A DNA stretch of 64,000 bases from Minwuia thermotolerans (GTDB lineage Bacteria > Pseudomonadota > Alphaproteobacteria > Minwuiales > Minwuiaceae), in contig NZ_PIGG01000026.1 in assembly GCF_002924445.1 (NCBI RefSeq), positions 124,001-188,000 on the forward strand, in the 5' to 3' direction. Under the pieces are notes generated by a model that was given only the letters and a program-made list of their open reading frames with translations, was not told the DNA's origin and searched no databases. This document shows, in pieces, positions 43,456-52,783 of the stretch. The position numbers and the translations under genes were made by a program. Numbering within the stretch: the first letter of the stretch is position 1; the number at the start of each line of letters is the position of its first letter.

Positions 43456-44991
43456 TCACGCCGGCACGAAGATGTTGACGCCGTCGGCGGTCGAGACCTG
43501 CCCGGCGCGGCCCAGATAGTCTGTCCGTTCCATCTCCGCCAGCAGATCCGGGTCGGCGGGCGTGTTGGCGATGAAGCGCCGCCCGTCGTCCAGCCTGCCG
43601 AACAGGATCGCGTAGCTCGGTCCCTTGCGGTCGTGCATCACGGTGTAGGTCTCGATCTCCGCCGGGCCTTCGGCGAACTCGGCCACTTCCGGCCCCTTCT
43701 CGGCGTCGATCCGCGCCTGATAGGTCGCCGGATCGGCGGGGGAGAACGGCTTCTCCGGCATATCGGTCGAGTAGATTCCCGCCGACTGCTTGGTGACGTA
43801 GTTGCCGTTGGAGGTGACGAGGCCCCAGGAGCCGGGCCGGGCGCGGACCCGGTTCATCATCTCGGCGATGGAGTGGGTGACGTAGTTGTTCCCCGGTCCG
43901 CCGAAATAGGGCAGGCCGCCGGTCACCGTCAGCCCGCGCGGGTCGTCCTCGGCGATCCCCATCTCGGCGCAGGCGATCTGCACGGCGGAGGGGAAGCAGG
44001 AATAGAGGTCGAGGAAGTCCATGTCTCCGACCGACTTGCCCGCCATGCGGCAGGTCTCCTCGCCCACCGTGCGCATGGCCGGCGAGCTCCAGTGATTGAT
44101 CCGGTCCGACAGGTACCAGTGGTCGTTGGCGTCGCCGCAGCCATGCAGGAAGACCCACTTCTCCCGCGGGATGCCCAGTTCCTTCGCCCGGGCCACCGAC
44201 ATCAGGATGACCGCGGCCGACTGGTCGATGAAGGCGTTGGCGTTCATCAGCTTCGTGTAGGGGAAGCCGATGAAGGGGTTCTTCTCGCTGACCGTGGCGA
44301 TCTGTTCGGCGGTGAAACCGTCGCGGCGATCGGCCAGCGGGTTCGCCGCCGCCACCCTGGCGAAGCCCTCGAACAGGCGGCCCATGGACATCAGGTGCTC
44401 GTCGATGGTTTCGCCCTTGTGGCCGCGGATGGCGTTCTCGACCAGCGGATAGGCGAAGATCGCGCCGGCCATGCGGTGGCGGTCTTCCATGTCGCTCCAG
44501 CCGCGCTTCGAGACGCCCCAGCGCTCAGGCTCGCCGCCCGGATCCTCCGACCAGTCGAGCTCCACGCCGGCACGCTGGGCGGCCTTCTGGGTCGCCAGCG
44601 CTTCCCCGCCGGCGATCATGGCGGCCGAGAGCTCGCCGCGGGTGATCATCTCCGACATGCGGCTGATGCACCACTGGGTCATGTTCCCGCCGGCATGGGT
44701 GTAGACCAGCCGCTTCGCGTTCGTTGCGCCCAGCCGTGCGGCGAGCGATTTCGGTGGGTTCGTATAGCGGCCGAACGGGCAGGTGAAGCGCCAGCTGGTG
44801 TCGGAGAAGGAAGCGAGCTGGACGACGGTGTCCAGCGCCTCCAGCACCTGCCGCTCCGCGCCGGCGTCCTTCGCGGCCTCCGCGCCGGCGGCCGCTGTCA
44901 GGTCCATCGGCGACAGGGCCGCCCTGGGGTCTTCTTCCCGCTGGGTGACCTGGCCCGAGCCGACCAGGACCGGAATGCGTGTCTCGTCCAT
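43456..44991 (-). CDS. thiolase-superfamily protein with C-terminal OB-like domain
   Basis: A 511-residue protein related to acetyl-CoA acetyltransferases and the SCP-x thiolase branch. IPVLVGSGQVTQRE opens the N-terminal half, AGGEALATQKAAQRAG and DQSAAVILMSVARAKELG follow, and GGLPYFGGPGNNYVTHSIAEM carries the conserved histidine. The usual N-terminal catalytic cysteine is not evident: the corresponding region reads THAGGNMTQWCISRM. Residues from about 425 form a DUF35-like OB fold. It may act as a degradative thiolase in an unusual CoA pathway or may have lost condensing activity. Confidence 0.8.
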   Translation of the reverse strand: MDETRIPVLVGSGQVTQREEDPRAALSPMDLTAAAGAEAAKDAGAERQVLEALDTVVQLASFSDTSWRFTCPFGRYTNPPKSLAARLGATNAKRLVYTHAGGNMTQWCISRMSEMITRGELSAAMIAGGEALATQKAAQRAGVELDWSEDPGGEPERWGVSKRGWSDMEDRHRMAGAIFAYPLVENAIRGHKGETIDEHLMSMGRLFEGFARVAAANPLADRRDGFTAEQIATVSEKNPFIGFPYTKLMNANAFIDQSAAVILMSVARAKELGIPREKWVFLHGCGDANDHWYLSDRINHWSSPAMRTVGEETCRMAGKSVGDMDFLDLYSCFPSAVQIACAEMGIAEDDPRGLTVTGGLPYFGGPGNNYVTHSIAEMMNRVRARPGSWGLVTSNGNYVTKQSAGIYSTDMPEKPFSPADPATYQARIDAEKGPEVAEFAEGPAEIETYTVMHDRKGPSYAILFGRLDDGRRFIANTPADPDLLAEMERTDYLGRAGQVSTADGVNIFVPA

Positions 44992-45025
44992 CGTCTTTCC
45001 TCCCCTGAAGACATGCCCGTACTCA

Positions 45026-45116
45026 CGGTGTCATGCCCGCTTTATGCGGGCATCCGGTCCAATCATCAACTTGCGGCCAAGCCGCTCCGGATCCCCGCAC
45101 AAGGCGGGGATGACAT
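45026..45116. repeat. dispersed intergenic repeat, family B copy 2
   Basis: GGTGTCATGCCCGCTTTATGCGGGCATCCGG is a perfect hairpin (ATGCCCGC/GCGGGCAT). A second hairpin, CCCCGCACAAGGCGGGG, follows and ends in ATGAC. Such elements are common between genes in alphaproteobacteria. It sits in the divergent gap between the thiolase-like and hydrolase genes. Confidence 0.7.
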
Positions 45117-45242
45117 CGGCAAGGGTGCTGCGTCGTCGCGTCCTTGCTCCTGCGAGAGATTGTCTGCGTGCCCGGCCGGTACATCAACGCCCTTGGCAGC
45201 ATGGCGGCTGCCCGCGAAAATGGCCGCCAGGGGAGATTCTGC

Positions 45243-46157
45243 ATGACCGACGTTCCGTCCGACCTGCTCAAGGTCCGCGCACCTGCGCCCGACTGGTATC
45301 ACGCGAACATGGCCGACGCCGGCGAGGAACGCTTCGTCGACGTCGACGGCTGCGCCGTCCACTACCTCTCCTGGCCCGCAAAGCGGAAGCCGGCCAGGGG
45401 CGGGCTGCTGTTCGTCCACGGCGGCGGCGGCCACGCCCACTGGTGGAGCTTCATCGCGCCCTTCCTGGCGCAGACGCACGACGTCGCCTCGATCAGCCTG
45501 TCGGGCATGGGCGACAGCGGTGCGCGGGACAGCTATGGCGCCGACGTCCGGGTCGCCGACATGCGCGGCGTGATCGCCGATGCCGGTCTGGCCGGCCCGG
45601 TCGTGGTGGTCGGCGCCAGCTTCGGCGGCTTCATGGCCAGCCGCTTCGGCCAGACCCATGGCGATGAACTGGCCGGCATCATCGTCTGCGATTCCCCGCT
45701 CCGCCCGCCGGAGCGCCGCGAGGAAGATCTGAACCGCCGCCCGCGCATGGGCAACAAGCGCCACTACGAAAGCTTCGAGGAGGCGCTCTCGCGCTTCCGC
45801 CTGGCCCCGGCCCAGCCCTGTGACAACGAATTCCTCGTGGAGCATATCGGCCGGCATTCGATCAAGCGGGAGCCGGAGGGCTGGTGCTGGAAATGGCACG
45901 GCGGCGCCATGGACAATAGCCGCTTCGGCGAGCCCTTCGACGACTTCCTGGCCGAGGCGACCTGCCGGAAGGCCTATCTCTACGGCGAGAAGTCCGCGAT
46001 CGTCGATGAACAGAGCCGCGACTACATCCGCGGCCTGATCGGAGAGGACGCCCCGATGGTCGGTATCCCCGAAGCCCACCATCATCTGGCGCTGGACCAG
46101 CCGCTGGCCTTCGTCGTTGCCGTCAGGAGCCTATTGGCGGGCTGGCGCCTTTCCTGA
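45243..46157 (+). CDS. alpha/beta-fold hydrolase
   Basis: A 304-residue hydrolase. LLFVHGGGGHAHWW is the oxyanion-hole loop, VVVGASFGGFMASRFG contains the nucleophile elbow GASFG (serine near 125), and the C-terminal GIPEAHHHLALDQP holds the catalytic histidine. All catalytic parts are present. The substrate is unknown; neighbours suggest an ester or CoA-related catabolite. The stop overlaps the 3' end of the convergent MFS gene by 35 nt. Confidence 0.85.
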   Translation: MTDVPSDLLKVRAPAPDWYHANMADAGEERFVDVDGCAVHYLSWPAKRKPARGGLLFVHGGGGHAHWWSFIAPFLAQTHDVASISLSGMGDSGARDSYGADVRVADMRGVIADAGLAGPVVVVGASFGGFMASRFGQTHGDELAGIIVCDSPLRPPERREEDLNRRPRMGNKRHYESFEEALSRFRLAPAQPCDNEFLVEHIGRHSIKREPEGWCWKWHGGAMDNSRFGEPFDDFLAEATCRKAYLYGEKSAIVDEQSRDYIRGLIGEDAPMVGIPEAHHHLALDQPLAFVVAVRSLLAGWRLS

Positions 46158-47370
46158 CATGGGCGATCAGCATCGCGCCGGAAATCAGGTTGCCGGCGAT
46201 GACCACGGCGAACGGCGCAGCGTAGCTGCCGGTCAGCTCGATCAGGGCCCAGATCAGCGGCGGCGCCGTCATCCAGCCCAGTGAAGCGAAGGCGTAGGCC
46301 CGGCCGTTCATCTCGCTGACCTGGCCCGCGGGCGCGCGGAGCGACACGGCGGTCATGAACACCGGCGACCAGCTGTTCCCCGACAGTCCGGCCAGCACCG
46401 CGATCGGATACATCACCCATGCCGGACTTTCCGGGGTCAGCGCCAGGGCGCCGGCGATGGCAACCGAGGCGCCGACGGCCAGGATCGCCAGCGTGCTCTC
46501 CGGCGAGCCGATCCGGTCGGAGAAATACCCGGCCAGCGGCCGTCCTGCGATGGCGGAGAGCTGGACGATGCCGAAGAACGCGCCGGCGGCGATGGGGTCC
46601 AGGCCGACGCCTTCCAGCAGGTAGATGTAGGTGAAGGTGAACAGCGAGGTGTGGGAGACCGCGAAGGCGATGGCGGTCCAGCCCAGCAGCCGGAGGTCCT
46701 TCGGCAGCAGGAAACGCTCCAGTGCGCGTCGCAGGCCGAGGGGCGTCGAACTCGATGGCGGCGCGGCGTCGGGCCGGAAGCGGAAGACCGGTGCGAAGAT
46801 CAGTGTGCCGAGGGCGGTCACGACGACGGTCGCCAGCATCACCCAGACCCCGGCGCGCCAGCCTACCGCCAGCATCAGCGCGGGCAGCAGATAGCCGGCG
46901 GCGGTTCCGGCGACCGAGACGCCCGACTGCCGGATCGCCATGAACAGTCCGACATGCCGGCGCGGCGTGTTGGCCGACACCATGGTGACATTGGCCGGAC
47001 CGTAGGGGCCATAGCAGACGCCGTAGAGGAAGGCCGACAGCATCACCGTCGTCCAGGTCCCGTTGAGCGCGATCAGGATCGACAGGGCCATGCCCGAAAG
47101 CGATAGCACCATGGTGGCGACGCTGCCGACCCGGCGCATCAGCTGGCCGCAGAACGGGCTGGCGATGGTGGTGCCCAGGAAGATGAAGGTGAAGGTGAGA
47201 CCGAAATCGCGCTCGTCCAGGCCGGTTTCTTCCGCCAGACCCGGCGCCAGCAGTGTGAAGGCGATGAAGCCGAAGGCGGCGGCGCCCTGGCTGAGGAAGG
47301 CGGCGAACAGCGTCCAGAGACTCCGGGCGTCGATGCGGCTCGGAACATCTGTGAAGCTGGTGTCGGGCAG
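46123..47370 (-). CDS. MFS transporter; no standard start codon in frame
   Basis: A 12-helix major-facilitator protein of about 415 residues. Motif A is split around GQLMRRVGS and a second one lies at AGYFSDRIGSPES. The coding frame clearly continues upstream of the first ATG (47139) with transmembrane-like sequence (LWTLFAAFLSQGAAAFGFIA, TFTFIFLGTTIAS) until a stop at 47379-47377. Within that stretch there is no ATG, GTG or TTG in frame. The end given here is a CTG at 47370; a one-base indel or sequencing error joining an upstream ATG (47402) or GTG (47380) in other frames is equally possible. The substrate is unknown. Confidence 0.7.
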   Translation of the reverse strand: MPDTSFTDVPSRIDARSLWTLFAAFLSQGAAAFGFIAFTLLAPGLAEETGLDERDFGLTFTFIFLGTTIASPFCGQLMRRVGSVATMVLSLSGMALSILIALNGTWTTVMLSAFLYGVCYGPYGPANVTMVSANTPRRHVGLFMAIRQSGVSVAGTAAGYLLPALMLAVGWRAGVWVMLATVVVTALGTLIFAPVFRFRPDAAPPSSSTPLGLRRALERFLLPKDLRLLGWTAIAFAVSHTSLFTFTYIYLLEGVGLDPIAAGAFFGIVQLSAIAGRPLAGYFSDRIGSPESTLAILAVGASVAIAGALALTPESPAWVMYPIAVLAGLSGNSWSPVFMTAVSLRAPAGQVSEMNGRAYAFASLGWMTAPPLIWALIELTGSYAAPFAVVIAGNLISGAMLIAHVRKGASPPIGS

Positions 47371-47532
47371 GGCGGGTCACCGTAATCTGGAAACTCGGCC
47401 ACAACCTAGTCAGGCCGCGCAGCGGGCAGAACCCGCAAATATCGCAGGTCACGGCTTCGGCTGACGGGCCAACGGGTCTTTGCACTGCGCGCCTGGCTGC
47501 GGCACACTCCGCCGCCGGGGAGGCCAGTTCGC

Positions 47533-50500
47533 ATGAAGAAACTACTTGTCGCCAATCGAGGCGAAATCGCCGTTCGCGTGATGCAGACCGCCGCCGAGCA
47601 GGGCTGGGCGACGGTCGCCGTGCATGCCGACGACGACGCCGAGAACCTGCACGTCATCCGGGCGGACGAGGCGGTCGCGCTGGGGGCGAAGGGCGTCGCG
47701 CCCTATCTCGACATCGCCCGTATCGTCGACGCCGCGAAGCAGACCGGGGCGAGCGCCGTCCATCCAGGCTATGGCTTCCTGGCCGAGAATGCGGACTTCG
47801 CGCGCGCCTGCGCCGAGGCGGGACTGACCTTCATCGGCCCGGACGCCGACGTGCTGGCGCTGTTCGGCGACAAGGGTCGCGCGCGAAGCCTCGCCATCGA
47901 GCACGGCGTGCCGGTGATCGAGGGCACTGAAGGCCCGACGGACCTGGATGAAGCGCAACGCTTTCTCGACGGTCTCGGGGCCGACGGCGCGGTGATGGTC
48001 AAGGCCGTCGCCGGCGGCGGCGGCCGCGGCATGCGGGTCGTCCGCGCCGGCGAGGATCTGGCGTCCGCCCATGAACGCTGCCGGTCGGAGGCGAAGCAGG
48101 CCTTCGGCAATCCTGACGTCTATGTCGAGCGGCTGCTGCGGCCGGCGCGCCATGTCGAGGTGCAGGTGCTGGGCGACGGGCAGGGCGGCGTGACCCATTT
48201 CCGGGAACGCGAATGCTCGATCCAGCGGCGCAACCAGAAGATCGTCGAGGTCGCCCCCGCGCCGGGGCTGGATGGCGACGTCAGAGAAGGACTGATCGAA
48301 GCGGCGCTGAAGCTCGCACGCGCGGTGAACTACCGTGGTCTCGGCACCTTCGAGTTCCTGGTCGACGCCCGACCCGACGCGCCGGCGCCGGGCTACGCCT
48401 TCATCGAGGCCAATGCCCGTATCCAGGTCGAGCATACGGTGACCGAGGAAGTCTGCGACGTGGATCTGGTGGCGCTGCAGCTCGGTGTCTGCGAAGGGCG
48501 GAGCCTGGCCGACCTGGGCGTCGCCGGCGACCGGCCCGAGCCGAAGGGCTACGCCATCCAGCTCCGCGTCAACATGGAGCGGATGACCGAAAGCGGCGAT
48601 GTCATGCCTTCCGGCGGCGTCCTGCAGGCCTTCGATCCGCCGACGGGGCGCGGCATCCGCGTCGACAGTTTCGGCTACGCCGGCTACCGCACCAGCCCGA
48701 GTTTCGATTCCCTGCTGGCCAAGCTGATCGTGCACAGCGCCGACGCCGACTATGCCGTCGCCGTGGCCCGCGCCTATCGCGCGCTGTCGGCCTTCCGCAT
48801 CGAAGGTGTGGCCACGAACATTGCCTTCCTCCAGAACGTGCTGAAGCACCCGGACGTCGTGGCCAACCGCGTCGACACAGGATTCCTCGAGAGCCGCATG
48901 GCCGATTTCGTCAGGCCCGGCGAGCATCCCAGGCTCTATCGCGAGGTCCAGGCCCCGGCGGCCGGCGGCGGACGGCGCCAGGCCGGCGCGAAGGTGCAGA
49001 ACTCCGACCCGCTGGCCATCCTGGCGTTTGGCAAGCAGGAGGCCGAAGCCCGCGCCGCGGCGGCCGAGGAGCAGGCGCCCGATGGCGCAAGGCCGCTGCT
49101 GGCGCCCATGCAGGGGACCGTCGTCGCCATGGATGTGGCCGAGGGCGACGAGGTCCGCGCCGGTCAGCGCGTGCTGATCATGGACGCCATGAAGATGGAG
49201 CACGAGATCACGGCCGAGTTCTCCGGCGTCGTCCGCCAGCTCGCCGTCGAGGCGACGGACACGGTCTACGAGGGCGATCCCCTCGTTTTCATCGAGCCTG
49301 CGGATGTCGCCGGCGCGGCGGAAGCCGAGCAGGAGGAGGTCGATCTCGACCATATCCGCCCCGATCTCGCGGAGACGCTGGAACGGCAGGCGAAGACGCT
49401 GGACGAAAACCGGCCGAAGGCGGTCGAGCGACGGCGCAAGACCGGTCAGCGGACGGCCCGGGAGAACGTCGCCGACCTGATCGACGAAGGCACCTGGGTC
49501 GAGTACGGCTCGCTCGCCGTCGCTGCGCAGCGGACCAGGCGGTCCATGGAAGACCTGATCGAGAACACGCCCGCCGACGGCATGCTGGCGGGACTGGGGC
49601 ACGTCAACGGCGACACCTTCCCCGAGCAGAAGAGCCGCGTCGCCGTGCTCTGCTACGACTACACGGTGATGGCCGGCACCCAGGGCATGCAGAATCACGC
49701 CAAGAAGGACCGGCTGCTGCAGCAGACGCTGCGCTACAAGCTGCCGCTCGTCGTCTTCACCGAGGGCGGCGGCGGCCGGCCCGGCGACGTCGATATCGGC
49801 CAGGTGGGCGGCCTGCACATCCACACCTTCGAGATGTTCGGCAAGATGAGCGGTCTGGCGCCCATCGTCGGCATCAACTCCGGCTACTGCTTCGCCGGCA
49901 ATGCGGCGCTGCTCGGCTGCTGCGACGTCATCATCGCCACAGAGAACTCCAATATCGGCATGGGCGGTCCGGCGATGATCGAGGGCGGCGGTCTCGGCGT
50001 CTTCAGCCCCAAGGAAGTCGGGCCGATGTCCGACCAGGTGCCGAACGGCGTGGTCGATATCGCGGTCAGGGACGAGGCCGAGGCGGTGGCCACGGCGAAG
50101 AAGTACCTGTCCTACTTCCAGGGACCGGTCGCCGATTGGGACTGCGCCGACCAGCGGCTGCTGCGCCGGATCGTGCCGGAGAACCGCAAGCGTCTCTATG
50201 ATGTCCGCGAGGTAATCGACGTCGTCGCCGACACAGGCTCGGTGCTGGAACTGCGCCGCGGCTTCGGGCTCGGCATGGTCACCGCGCTGATCCGCGTCGA
50301 GGGCCGGCCGCTCGGCGTCATCGCCAACAATCCGAGCCATCTGTCCGGCGCCATCGACACGCCGGGCTCCGACAAGGCAGCGCGCTTCATGCGCCTCTGC
50401 GACGCCTACGACATCCCGATCATGTTCCTGGTCGATACGCCCGGCATGATGGTGGGACCGGAGGTCGAGAAGACCGCGCTCGTCCGCCATTGCAGCCGGC

Positions 50501-50910
50501 TGTTCGTCGCCGGCGCCAATCTGACGGTGCCGTTCTTCTCCTTTGTCCTGCGCAAATCCTACGGTCTCGGCGCCCAGGGCATGGCCGGCGCCAGCTTCCA
50601 CGCGCCGCTGTTCACCGTGGCCTGGCCGTCGGGCGAGTTCGGCGGCATGGGGCTGGAGGGCGCGGTCAAGCTGGCCTACCGGAAGGAACTGCTGGCGATC
50701 GAGGACCCGGAGGAGCGCAACCGCAAGTTCGAGGAGATGGTCGCCGCCTCCTACGAGAACGGCAAGGCGCTCTCGACGGCCAGCTATTTCGAGATCGACG
50801 ACGTCATCGATCCGGCCGATACCCGGCGCATGATCGTCGCGGCGCTGAAGGCGGCCCCGCCGCCCGAGCCCCGCAGCGGCAAGAAGCACGCCTGGATCGA
50901 CACCTGGTAG
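47533..50910 (+). CDS. single-chain biotin-dependent acyl-CoA carboxylase
   Basis: A 1125-residue enzyme with all functions in one chain. Residues 1-450 are biotin carboxylase (KKLLVANRGEIAVRV; ATP-grasp VKAVAGGGGRGMRVV; FIEANARIQVEHTVTE). Residues about 515-595 are the biotin carrier with the biotinylated lysine K554 in MDAMKMEHE. Residues about 610-1100 are the carboxyltransferase (VAVLCYDYTVMAGTQGMQNH, FLVDTPGMMVGPEVE, GASFHAPLFTVAWPSGEFGG). This order matches the single-chain long-chain acyl-CoA carboxylases described from Rhodopseudomonas and Mycobacterium, which accept several acyl-CoAs. Two-subunit propionyl- or geranyl-CoA carboxylases are the split relatives. Confidence 0.9.
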   Translation: MKKLLVANRGEIAVRVMQTAAEQGWATVAVHADDDAENLHVIRADEAVALGAKGVAPYLDIARIVDAAKQTGASAVHPGYGFLAENADFARACAEAGLTFIGPDADVLALFGDKGRARSLAIEHGVPVIEGTEGPTDLDEAQRFLDGLGADGAVMVKAVAGGGGRGMRVVRAGEDLASAHERCRSEAKQAFGNPDVYVERLLRPARHVEVQVLGDGQGGVTHFRERECSIQRRNQKIVEVAPAPGLDGDVREGLIEAALKLARAVNYRGLGTFEFLVDARPDAPAPGYAFIEANARIQVEHTVTEEVCDVDLVALQLGVCEGRSLADLGVAGDRPEPKGYAIQLRVNMERMTESGDVMPSGGVLQAFDPPTGRGIRVDSFGYAGYRTSPSFDSLLAKLIVHSADADYAVAVARAYRALSAFRIEGVATNIAFLQNVLKHPDVVANRVDTGFLESRMADFVRPGEHPRLYREVQAPAAGGGRRQAGAKVQNSDPLAILAFGKQEAEARAAAAEEQAPDGARPLLAPMQGTVVAMDVAEGDEVRAGQRVLIMDAMKMEHEITAEFSGVVRQLAVEATDTVYEGDPLVFIEPADVAGAAEAEQEEVDLDHIRPDLAETLERQAKTLDENRPKAVERRRKTGQRTARENVADLIDEGTWVEYGSLAVAAQRTRRSMEDLIENTPADGMLAGLGHVNGDTFPEQKSRVAVLCYDYTVMAGTQGMQNHAKKDRLLQQTLRYKLPLVVFTEGGGGRPGDVDIGQVGGLHIHTFEMFGKMSGLAPIVGINSGYCFAGNAALLGCCDVIIATENSNIGMGGPAMIEGGGLGVFSPKEVGPMSDQVPNGVVDIAVRDEAEAVATAKKYLSYFQGPVADWDCADQRLLRRIVPENRKRLYDVREVIDVVADTGSVLELRRGFGLGMVTALIRVEGRPLGVIANNPSHLSGAIDTPGSDKAARFMRLCDAYDIPIMFLVDTPGMMVGPEVEKTALVRHCSRLFVAGANLTVPFFSFVLRKSYGLGAQGMAGASFHAPLFTVAWPSGEFGGMGLEGAVKLAYRKELLAIEDPEERNRKFEEMVAASYENGKALSTASYFEIDDVIDPADTRRMIVAALKAAPPPEPRSGKKHAWIDTW

Positions 50911-50930
50911 AGTTCCGGCAACCGTTTTTG

Positions 50931-51005
50931 CCTTCCGGGGCTTGACCGCCGGACCCGGTTCGGCGGTGATGCAGCTCTATGACCCGGGATCATATCCCGG
51001 GGCGT
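50931..51005. repeat. dispersed intergenic palindromic repeat, family A degenerate copy
   Basis: CTTCCGGGGCTTGACCGCCGGACCCGG keeps the family A core GGGGCTTGACC, and GACCCGGGATCATATCCCGGGG forms its second hairpin. The middle differs from the other copies. It lies in the gap between the carboxylase and argJ genes. Confidence 0.55.
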
Positions 51006-51028
51006 CGTCCACATGTGAGGCCCCTGTC

Positions 51029-52264
51029 ATGCCCTTGCCCGTCTCGCCCCTTGCGCCCGAAAAGCAGCCCGAACTGCCGCCCATCGCCGGCTGCCGCTGC
51101 GGCGCGATCGCCGCCGGACTGCGCTACAAGGGCCGCAACGATCTGACCATGCTCGCCTTCGCGCCGGGCACGACCGTCGCCGGCGTGCAGACGACCTCCA
51201 CCACCGCCGGGGCGCCCGTGGTCTGGAATGCGAAGCGGCTGCCCGGCGGGACGGCGCGGGCGGTGATTGTCAACGCCGGCAACGCCAATGTCTTCAACGG
51301 CGAGCGGGGTGAAAGGGATGTCGCCGCCACCGCTGCCGCCGTGGCCGAGGCGCTGGGCTGCGCCGCCGAGGAGGTGCTGGTCGCCTCCACCGGCGTGATC
51401 GGAGAGCCCATGCCGATCGACCGCCTGTGCGCGGCGGTGCCGGAACTGGTCGCCCATGTCCGCGACGACGGCTGGCCCGAGGTCGCCGCCGGCATCATGA
51501 CCACCGATACCTTCGAGAAGCGCGCCACCGCCCGCGTGGCCATCGGCGGCGTCGAGGTGACCATCAACGGCGTCGCCAAGGGTTCCGGCATGATCGCGCC
51601 GAATATGGCGACGATGCTGTCCTATGTCGTGACCGACGCCAGGCTCCCCGCTACGGTGCTGCGCGACCTGCTCGGCCCCATCGCCGACCGCACCTTCAAC
51701 TGCGTCACCGTCGACAGCGACATGTCGACCTCCGACATGTGCCTGCTGTTCGCCACCGGCATGGGCCCGGCCCACCGGGCTGTCGAGCGGGCCGACGATC
51801 CCGCGCTGGCGGGTTTCGCGGCGGCGCTGGAAGACGTGTTGCGCGATCTCGCCATCCAGATCGCCCGCGACGGCGAGGGCGCGCAGAAGCTGATCACCAT
51901 CGACGTCACCGGCGCCGAGGACGGCCGGGCCGCCCGGACGGTGGCGCTCGCCATCGGCAATTCGCCGCTGGTCAAGACAGCCATCGCCGGCGAGGACGCC
52001 AACTGGGGCCGCATCGTCATGGCCATCGGGAAGTCGGGCGAAAGGGCCGAGCGCAACCGGCTGCGCGTCCGCGTCGGCGGCGTCACCATCGCCGAGGATG
52101 GCAGCCGCCGGCCCGACTACAGGGAAGCCGATCTGGGCGACCACATGAAGGGCCGCGACATCCGCATCGAGGTGGATCTCGGACTTGGCGAGGGCCGGGC
52201 ACGCGTCTGGACCTGCGATCTGACCCACGGCTACATCGACATCAACGCGGACTACCGGTCATGA
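51029..52264 (+). CDS. argJ: glutamate N-acetyltransferase / amino-acid acetyltransferase
   Basis: Transfers acetyl from N-acetylornithine to glutamate in the cyclic arginine pathway and may also use acetyl-CoA. The 411-residue precursor has the autocleavage site in KGSGMIAPNMATML, where the threonine becomes the nucleophile of the beta chain. VIVNAGNANVFNG, STGVIGEPMP and the C-terminal CDLTHGYIDINADYRS are family signatures. The ATG at 51029 has GAGG upstream. It overlaps mutT by 4 nt. Confidence 0.95.
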   Translation: MPLPVSPLAPEKQPELPPIAGCRCGAIAAGLRYKGRNDLTMLAFAPGTTVAGVQTTSTTAGAPVVWNAKRLPGGTARAVIVNAGNANVFNGERGERDVAATAAAVAEALGCAAEEVLVASTGVIGEPMPIDRLCAAVPELVAHVRDDGWPEVAAGIMTTDTFEKRATARVAIGGVEVTINGVAKGSGMIAPNMATMLSYVVTDARLPATVLRDLLGPIADRTFNCVTVDSDMSTSDMCLLFATGMGPAHRAVERADDPALAGFAAALEDVLRDLAIQIARDGEGAQKLITIDVTGAEDGRAARTVALAIGNSPLVKTAIAGEDANWGRIVMAIGKSGERAERNRLRVRVGGVTIAEDGSRRPDYREADLGDHMKGRDIRIEVDLGLGEGRARVWTCDLTHGYIDINADYRS

Positions 52265-52665
52265 CGCTGGTTCTTGTCGCCGCCGTCGCGCTGATCAACG
52301 AGCAACGCGAGGTGCTGCTGGCCGAGCGTCCCGAAGGCAAGTCGATGGCCGGCCTCTGGGAGTTTCCGGGCGGCAAGGTCGAGCCCGACGAAAGCCCCGA
52401 GGATTGCCTGGTGCGCGAATGCGGCGAGGAACTGGGGATACGGATCGACCCGGCGGACCTGCGGCCGCTGACCTTCGCCTCCCACGCCTATGACGACTTC
52501 CACCTGCTGATGCCGGTCTTCGCCTGCCGGCGCTGGGCCGGCACGCCTGCAGGGCTGGAGGAACAGCGCATCGCCTTTGTCGCCGCCGATGATCTGGCGA
52601 GCTTCCCGATGCCGCCGGCCGACGCGCCCATGCTCGGCGCCATCCGCGCGGAGATGGCGCGCTAG
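52261..52665 (+). CDS. mutT: MutT-like NUDIX hydrolase (8-oxo-dGTP diphosphatase type)
   Basis: A 134-residue NUDIX protein. The complete NUDIX box is GGKVEPDESPEDCLVRECGE followed by ELGI (about 39-62), with all metal-binding glutamates present, preceded by LLAERPEGKSMAGLWEFPGG as in MutT. It should hydrolyse oxidised nucleotides. The start overlaps the argJ stop (ATGA), so it is translationally coupled to argJ, an order common in alphaproteobacteria. Confidence 0.9.
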   Translation: MTLVLVAAVALINEQREVLLAERPEGKSMAGLWEFPGGKVEPDESPEDCLVRECGEELGIRIDPADLRPLTFASHAYDDFHLLMPVFACRRWAGTPAGLEEQRIAFVAADDLASFPMPPADAPMLGAIRAEMAR

Positions 52666-52783
52666 CCTGGAGCCGCGTTCGCGGTCGGCTGGAATTGTTG
52701 CTCGGCTTTCATTGCGTCCGGCCGCCGACCATCGCCGGGCTCCCAATCCCGGCGATGGTCGCTGTTGCGAAGTTGCGAAGTGG

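Noticed and set aside
47542-50889. A 1115-codon open frame on the minus strand opposite the acyl-CoA carboxylase gene
   Set aside because: It is a GC-rich antisense shadow with no recognisable motif, while the plus strand has three clear catalytic domains.
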